The notes under the pieces were generated by a model. The model did no database searches, had not been told where the DNA came from, and saw only the letters and a list, made by a program, of their open reading frames with translations. A DNA stretch of 64,000 bases from an uncultured Clostridia bacterium. GTDB taxonomy: Bacteria > Bacillota > Clostridia > Christensenellales > CAG-138. The position numbers and the translations under genes are program-made. The stretch lies in contig CAKTYU010000008.1 of NCBI GenBank assembly GCA_934633985.1, positions 1-64,000 on the forward strand, read 5' to 3'. This document shows, in pieces, positions 59,922 through 64,000 of this stretch. Every line of letters begins with the position of its first letter. Positions within the stretch are counted from its first letter, which is position 1.

Positions 59922-60671
59922 TTATTCCTCTTCCTCTTCCTCGGGCAGGGTGGCGTTGTGGTATACGTCCTGAACGTCGTCATCGTCGTCAAAGCGCTCC
60001 AGCATCTTCTCGATCTTCTCTACCAGCTCCGCGTCCTTGGTGGCGTCCACGGTGTTCTGGGGGAACATACCTATCTCGGCGGAGAGGAAGGTAAGGCCCT
60101 TTGCCTCCAGCGCCTCGCGCACCGCGGAAAAGTCGTTGGGCGCGGTGTATATCTCGTATACGTCGTCCAAGGCGTTGAAATCCTCGGCGCCGGCGTCCAG
60201 AGCTTCCATCATAAGCTCGTCCTCATCTATGGAGGCGCTGCGCTCCACGACGATAAGGCCCTTCTTGTCGAACATCCAGCTTACGCAGCCGGATGCGCCC
60301 ATGCTGCCGCCGCTCTTATCGAATATGTGGCGTATCTCCGAGGCGGTGCGGTTACGGTTGTCGGTAACGACCTCTACTATTATGGCGGTGCCGCCGGGGC
60401 CGTATCCCTCGTATGTGATCTCCTCGTAGTTTACGCTGCCCATTTCGCCCGCGGCCTTCTTTATGGAGCGGGAAATGTTGTCGTTAGGCATATTGTTAGC
60501 CTTCGCCTTGGCTATGACGTCCCTCAGCTTGGAGTTGTTGTTGGGGTCGCTGCCGCCCTCTTTTACGGCTATGGCGATCTCTCGGCCTATCTTGGTAAAG
60601 ATCTTGCCGCGCGCGTTATCTGCTTTTTCTTTTTTATTTTTGATATTTGCCCATTTGGAATGTCCTGACAT
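59922..60671 (-). CDS. yebC: YebC/PmpR-family protein
   Basis: A 249-residue protein starting MSGHSKWANIKNKKEKADNARGK, the YebC signature, with NNNSKLRDVIAKAKANNMPNDNI. It ends in a run of acidic residues. The family acts as transcription regulators or, by more recent work, as ribosome-associated factors that help at proline stretches. GGAGGAG precedes the ATG. The gene is alone on its strand. Confidence 0.95.
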   Translation of the reverse strand: MSGHSKWANIKNKKEKADNARGKIFTKIGREIAIAVKEGGSDPNNNSKLRDVIAKAKANNMPNDNISRSIKKAAGEMGSVNYEEITYEGYGPGGTAIIVEVVTDNRNRTASEIRHIFDKSGGSMGASGCVSWMFDKKGLIVVERSASIDEDELMMEALDAGAEDFNALDDVYEIYTAPNDFSAVREALEAKGLTFLSAEIGMFPQNTVDATKDAELVEKIEKMLERFDDDDDVQDVYHNATLPEEEEEE

Positions 60672-60731
60672 AGTAGGTTTCTCCTCCTAAATAAATCGAC
60701 ACCTCATTATAGCACCTTATGCTGGGATTAT

Positions 60732-61301
60732 TCAAGTATCCTGCGCTATCTCATCGTATTTTTGCTTTAACTTCCGCATATCCTCCCATGCCTCCCGCTT
60801 CTTGGACTCGTCCCTCAGCAGCGCGGCAGGGTGGTATGTTGGCAATATCCACACTCCCTTTTTCTCCTTCCACACTCCCCGGTCCTTAGTTATCCTCACG
60901 CTTGGGTCGTATATGTACCTCGCCGCGGTAGCGCCGAGGCATACGATTATCTTAGGCCGTATAAGGGCGAACTGCGCCCGCAAATATGGCAGGCAGGCAT
61001 CTGCCTCGCTCTCCTCCGGGGTGCGGTTGTTGGGCGGGCGGCACTTGACCACGTTGGCGATGTATACCTCCTCCCGCCTGAAGCCTATCGCGCTTATCAT
61101 CTTATCCAGTAGCTGCCCCGCCCTGCCGACGAAGGGACGGCCCGAAAGGTCCTCGTCCCGCCCCGGCCCCTCGCCTATGAACATTATGGCGGCCTTTGGG
61201 TCGCCCTCGCCTATCACTATATTTGTGCGCTGCTCGCAAAGCCTGCATTTTTTACAGCCGTCGATTTCCGAATAAAGCTCTTCCCAACAGTATCTTGTCA
61301 T
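60732..61301 (-). CDS. Type 4 (Fe-S) uracil-DNA glycosylase
   Basis: A 189-residue DNA repair enzyme that removes uracil from DNA. Fe-S ligands are CKKC near the start, a third Cys in NVVKCRPPNNRTPEESE and a fourth in DACLPYL. The uracil-binding and catalytic motifs are GEGPGRDEDLSGRPFVGRAG and the late TYHPAALLR. Upstream in-frame ATGs would lengthen it by 14 residues, but AGAGGG lies 6 bases before the ATG at 61301. Typical length is 185-210. Confidence 0.9.
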   Translation of the reverse strand: MTRYCWEELYSEIDGCKKCRLCEQRTNIVIGEGDPKAAIMFIGEGPGRDEDLSGRPFVGRAGQLLDKMISAIGFRREEVYIANVVKCRPPNNRTPEESEADACLPYLRAQFALIRPKIIVCLGATAARYIYDPSVRITKDRGVWKEKKGVWILPTYHPAALLRDESKKREAWEDMRKLKQKYDEIAQDT

Positions 61302-61637
61302 ATCCAGCCCTCTTATCATAAAAGTGAGTTTTGACTGCCCCAAAGGGGTACGTCGGTGCGCTATGGTCGTATTCGCACATCTTGAAGTGAAATAGCCGCT
61401 TGCAGTTCATTTTGCATCGCTTAAGGACGCTGACACAAATAAAACTGCCCGATTTTTGAAGTCTGCCCATAATTTCAATTGCAAAGTCGCAGGAAATACT
61501 ATATAATTAAAAATTATAGGTAGAATGGATACTTATAATAATTATCTTAGCACTTTAACCGTAAAGAGACAATACGGGAATAAATAATTCTCCGTTGGCC
61601 CTTGCGGATACAATATTACCAGGAGGAACAAACAACA
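61302..61637. promoter_or_regulatory. Divergent intergenic region with a LysR-gene promoter
   Basis: 336 bases. TTGCAA (61479-61484), 17 bases, TATAAT (61502-61507) form a near-consensus plus-strand promoter about 130 bases upstream of the LysR gene. AT-rich sequence with ATAATTAAAAATTAT follows. Nothing else recognised. Confidence 0.65.
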
Positions 61638-62537
61638 ATGCCGGCCGATCTGGATCTTTACAGCATATTCTGTACCGTCGCCCGCTGCGGCAGCCTCTCC
61701 CATGCTGCAAGGGAGCTCTACGTGAGCCAGCCCGCCATCAGCCAGTCCATGCACAGGCTGGAATACATGCTGGGCTGCACCCTCTTTACCCGCACCAGCC
61801 GAGGCATAACCCTCACAAGCGAGGGCCGTATGCTTTACAGCTATGCCGATAAGGCCATAAGCCTCATATCCGCGGCGGAGGACAAGCTCAACCGAATGCG
61901 TACATTGCAGTCGGGCGGGCTTATGATAGGCGCCAGCGACACGCTGTGCCAGTTCTTCCTGCTGCCCTACCTTGAAAAATTCCATATAGAATACCCTGAG
62001 GTGCAGCTTCAGGTCACGAACCGCACCACCCCCGACACCGTGGAGCTCCTCAAGGTGGGCAAGGTGGATATAGCCTTGGTCAACCTGCCGGTGGTGGACA
62101 ATGCCCTCTGCGTCCGCGACGTGCTCAAGGTACACGACGTATTCGTGGCCTCCGACAGGTTCTCACACCTAAAGGGCCGCAAGGTCACCTTGGCGGAGCT
62201 TGCCCGCGAGCCTTTGGTGCTGCTCGAGCAGGCCTCCAACTCCAGAAAATATCTTGACGACTTCGCCTCCGTATGCAGCGTGACCCTGCACCCGGAGATA
62301 GAGTTAGGCGCCCACAGCCTGCTGGTGAATTTCGCAAAGATCGGCCTTGGTATAGCCTGCGTCACCTATGAATTTGCCTGCGACGCCATAAACAGCGGCG
62401 AGCTTTTCAAGATAGACCTTGCGGAGCCCATGCCACCGAGAGGCATAGGACTTATATCGCTGGAGGGCGTGCCCCTTTCCGCAGCCGCAGACAGGTTCAT
62501 AAATATAGTAATGGAAAGCCAGGATGTGCAGTCCTGA
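61638..62537 (+). CDS. LysR-family transcriptional regulator
   Basis: A 299-residue regulator with winged HTH (YSIFCTVARCGSLSHAARELYVSQPAISQSMHRLE) at about 5-63, followed by a typical effector domain. I chose the ATG at 61638 over a TTG 36 bases upstream. AGGAGG lies 12 bases before it. The usual divergent target is not clear: upstream lies the uracil-DNA glycosylase gene, downstream a WG-repeat protein gene. Host-like codon use (ATA frequent). Confidence 0.9.
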   Translation: MPADLDLYSIFCTVARCGSLSHAARELYVSQPAISQSMHRLEYMLGCTLFTRTSRGITLTSEGRMLYSYADKAISLISAAEDKLNRMRTLQSGGLMIGASDTLCQFFLLPYLEKFHIEYPEVQLQVTNRTTPDTVELLKVGKVDIALVNLPVVDNALCVRDVLKVHDVFVASDRFSHLKGRKVTLAELAREPLVLLEQASNSRKYLDDFASVCSVTLHPEIELGAHSLLVNFAKIGLGIACVTYEFACDAINSGELFKIDLAEPMPPRGIGLISLEGVPLSAAADRFINIVMESQDVQS

Positions 62538-62604
62538 CGTCGGGTATATTATGGGAGCAAGACAACCGGGCAATAATAATATAAGGAAAAGGGGAAAGCG
62601 CTCT

Positions 62605-63693
62605 ATGCTTTCCCTTTATGGATATACGCTCCTCCTGCTGCTTCTCAGCGCGGCGATATTCGCCTTTGCATACGGCGCGGGCGGCGCAAACGTATTAAAG
62701 GAGGAGGAGCTCCGCATGGCGGAGGAGGAAGCGGCGGCGATAGAGGCCGCCAAGCCTACCCCTACCCCACGCGTAGTCTCCACCGCGACGGCTGGCAGGC
62801 TTATACCCTTCCTTGAAAACGGCCTGTGGGGCTACAGGAACGCATCGGGCGAGATAGTCATACTCCCCGCCTTTTCCGCCGCAAACGAGTTTGACGGCAG
62901 CGTGGCCTTCGCCGCAAGGGACGGTCTATACGGCCTGATAGACAGATCCGGCGCATGGATAGCCGAGCCGGTATGGTCGTCCGTATCCGACTTTTCCGAT
63001 GGCATGGCGGCGGTCGAAAAGGACGGCAAGTGGGGGTATATCGACGCCTCCGGCAATGTAAAGATAGACTATAATTACAGGGAGGCCGGCCCCTTCGGCT
63101 GCGGGCGGGCCGCCGTCCGCACGGCCTCCAGCTTCGGCTACATCGACGTTATGGGCAACATCGCCATATCCGAAAAATGGACCTCTGCCAATGTGTTTTC
63201 AAACGACCTCGCCTTCGTCTCCCTGTCCTCCAAGAGCTACATAATCGACAAGGTGGGCAAGGCGCTCATAACCCTCAACGCCGGCTCGACGGGCGAGGGC
63301 TATAAAGAGGACTTTGCCCTGATAACCGACAGCGGCGGCTGCTATTACATGAACAAATACGGCAAGAGCGCCTTCAAAAAGACCTACTCTGCCGCAAAGC
63401 CCTTTTCCGGCGGGTATGCGGCCGTGCGTATAGACGGGCAGTGGGGCTTTATAAATACCGGCGGCGCCACGCTGATAGCCCCGCAATATGCGGACGCCCG
63501 CTCGTTCTCCGGCGGCTACGCAGCGGTGAAGAACGGCGATGGGCTATGGGGCTATATAGACCCATACGGCGAGCTTAAGATAGACTACCGCTACTCCGAG
63601 GCAGGCGACTTCAAGGAGGGGGTGGCGGTATGCGTAAAGGACGGAAGCCGGTACATAGTGGACAAGGGCGGCAGCGAGGCGCTGCTGTATTGA
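62605..63693 (+). CDS. Membrane-anchored WG-repeat protein
   Basis: A 362-residue protein with a signal anchor (LYGYTLLLLLLSAAIFAFAYG) and an acidic helical linker with a PTPTPR turn. WG repeats (GLWGYRNASGEIVI, GKWGYIDASGNVKI, GQWGFINTGGATLI, GLWGYIDPYGELKI and weaker ones) run from about residue 65 to the end. WG repeats form beta propeller-like or solenoid surfaces that bind proteins. The frame opens at 62524, but AAGGGGAAAG and the TM position favour the ATG at 62605. Extracytoplasmic, function unknown. Confidence 0.82.
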   Translation: MLSLYGYTLLLLLLSAAIFAFAYGAGGANVLKEEELRMAEEEAAAIEAAKPTPTPRVVSTATAGRLIPFLENGLWGYRNASGEIVILPAFSAANEFDGSVAFAARDGLYGLIDRSGAWIAEPVWSSVSDFSDGMAAVEKDGKWGYIDASGNVKIDYNYREAGPFGCGRAAVRTASSFGYIDVMGNIAISEKWTSANVFSNDLAFVSLSSKSYIIDKVGKALITLNAGSTGEGYKEDFALITDSGGCYYMNKYGKSAFKKTYSAAKPFSGGYAAVRIDGQWGFINTGGATLIAPQYADARSFSGGYAAVKNGDGLWGYIDPYGELKIDYRYSEAGDFKEGVAVCVKDGSRYIVDKGGSEALLY

Positions 63694-63717
63694 AAAAGCG
63701 GCGAAGGCCGCTTTTTT
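63693..63717 (+). terminator. Terminator of the WG-repeat gene
   Basis: A 10-bp stem AAAAAGCGGC/GCCGCTTTTT with loop GAAG, ending in a six-T run. Confidence 0.85.
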
Positions 63718-63783
63718 AATGAGCCTGCGATTATGTGCTAAGGCGGAAATGCTCGGTAAGCCTTCTCGACCCTTTCATCATTT

Positions 63784-64000
63784 TTATATGTTCCAGAACC
63801 AGTTTTGCGAGGCTGCTGGAAAGCATTGTCTCAAAACCTCCTTCAACCGTTCCCTGCTTTTGTGCGATATAGAATAATAATGCTCGCGTTGAAACGTATT
63901 GATCCTATCGTATATGCTATCCTTTATTTCGTAAGGCACATAAATAGTTGAGCAGCCGTCTAAAGCCGGGAAAAGCATAATGTATCGTTCTTCACCCTCG
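63784..64000 (-). CDS. Partial protein running off the window edge
   Basis: The minus-strand frame stays open to the end of the window, with an internal ATG at 63978 and upstream sequence EGEERYI in frame. Visible part: a hydrophobic strand IMLFPALDGCSTIYVPYEIKD, then helical, basic sequence ending in AASQNWFWNI. No family recognised. The true start probably lies beyond 64000. Confidence 0.4.
   Translation of the reverse strand, partial: EGEERYIMLFPALDGCSTIYVPYEIKDSIYDRINTFQREHYYSISHKSRERLKEVLRQCFPAASQNWFWNI

Overview
The window reads as chromosomal DNA of a spore-lineage Bacillota, most likely a GC-rich gut-type Clostridia. Supporting signs are a T-box leader on pheST, a SAM-I riboswitch on metK, a tetrahydrofolate riboswitch on an ECF folate transporter gene, BofA beside a DUF2508 protein, a SpoIID-type protein, GerMN lipoproteins, and cohesin and dockerin modules. 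Core genes favour the ATA isoleucine codon (17 of 21 in murI by hand count). No phage, plasmid, IS transposase or CRISPR array was seen.

Layout. 0.2-1.3 kb: murI and a small DAK-like gene, then a structured repeat lodged in a terminator. 1.5-7.8 kb (minus strand): response regulator, histidine kinase, two GerMN lipoproteins, mnmA and a small membrane protein. 8.1-9.5 kb: a D,D-carboxypeptidase. 9.6-19.1 kb (minus): pheST with T-box, a beta-CASP nuclease, a SEC-C protein, a GlmU-like protein with a damaged uridylyltransferase site, a sirtuin, bofA, a DUF2508 gene, and folT with its riboswitch. 19.2-26.6 kb: envelope proteins, a second copy of the terminator repeat, dsdA and a C-terminal processing protease.

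26.8-43.3 kb is a catabolic block with different codon use (ATA 2 of 16 in the aldo/keto reductase gene, 0 of 21 in the LysR gene), so probably acquired. It holds a peptide-type ABC importer with two tandem-duplicated binding proteins, an M24 peptidase, AEC and MFS transporters, and three related amidohydrolases. Only one of the three keeps its metal ligands. A LysR regulator is divergent from them. It looks like an uptake-and-hydrolysis pathway for a small amide or peptide.

43.8-52.6 kb returns to housekeeping: serine dehydratase, metK, a TtcA-like gene, folA-thyA, a lone phage-baseplate/collagen-like protein and an RluA enzyme. After tRNA-Asn comes a small four-gene accessory operon (53.3-55.8 kb) that includes a decayed methyltransferase gene. 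56.1-59.8 kb encodes a CAP lipoprotein, a SpoIID-like protein ending in a dockerin, and a membrane-anchored cohesin protein. This looks like a surface complex joined by cohesin-dockerin pairing but aimed at the cell wall. The window ends with yebC, a uracil-DNA glycosylase, a LysR regulator, a WG-repeat protein and a partial gene.

Strongest candidates for something undescribed: the terminator-embedded repeat whose hairpins covary between copies, the SpoIID-dockerin/cohesin operon, and the active-plus-dead amidohydrolase set.
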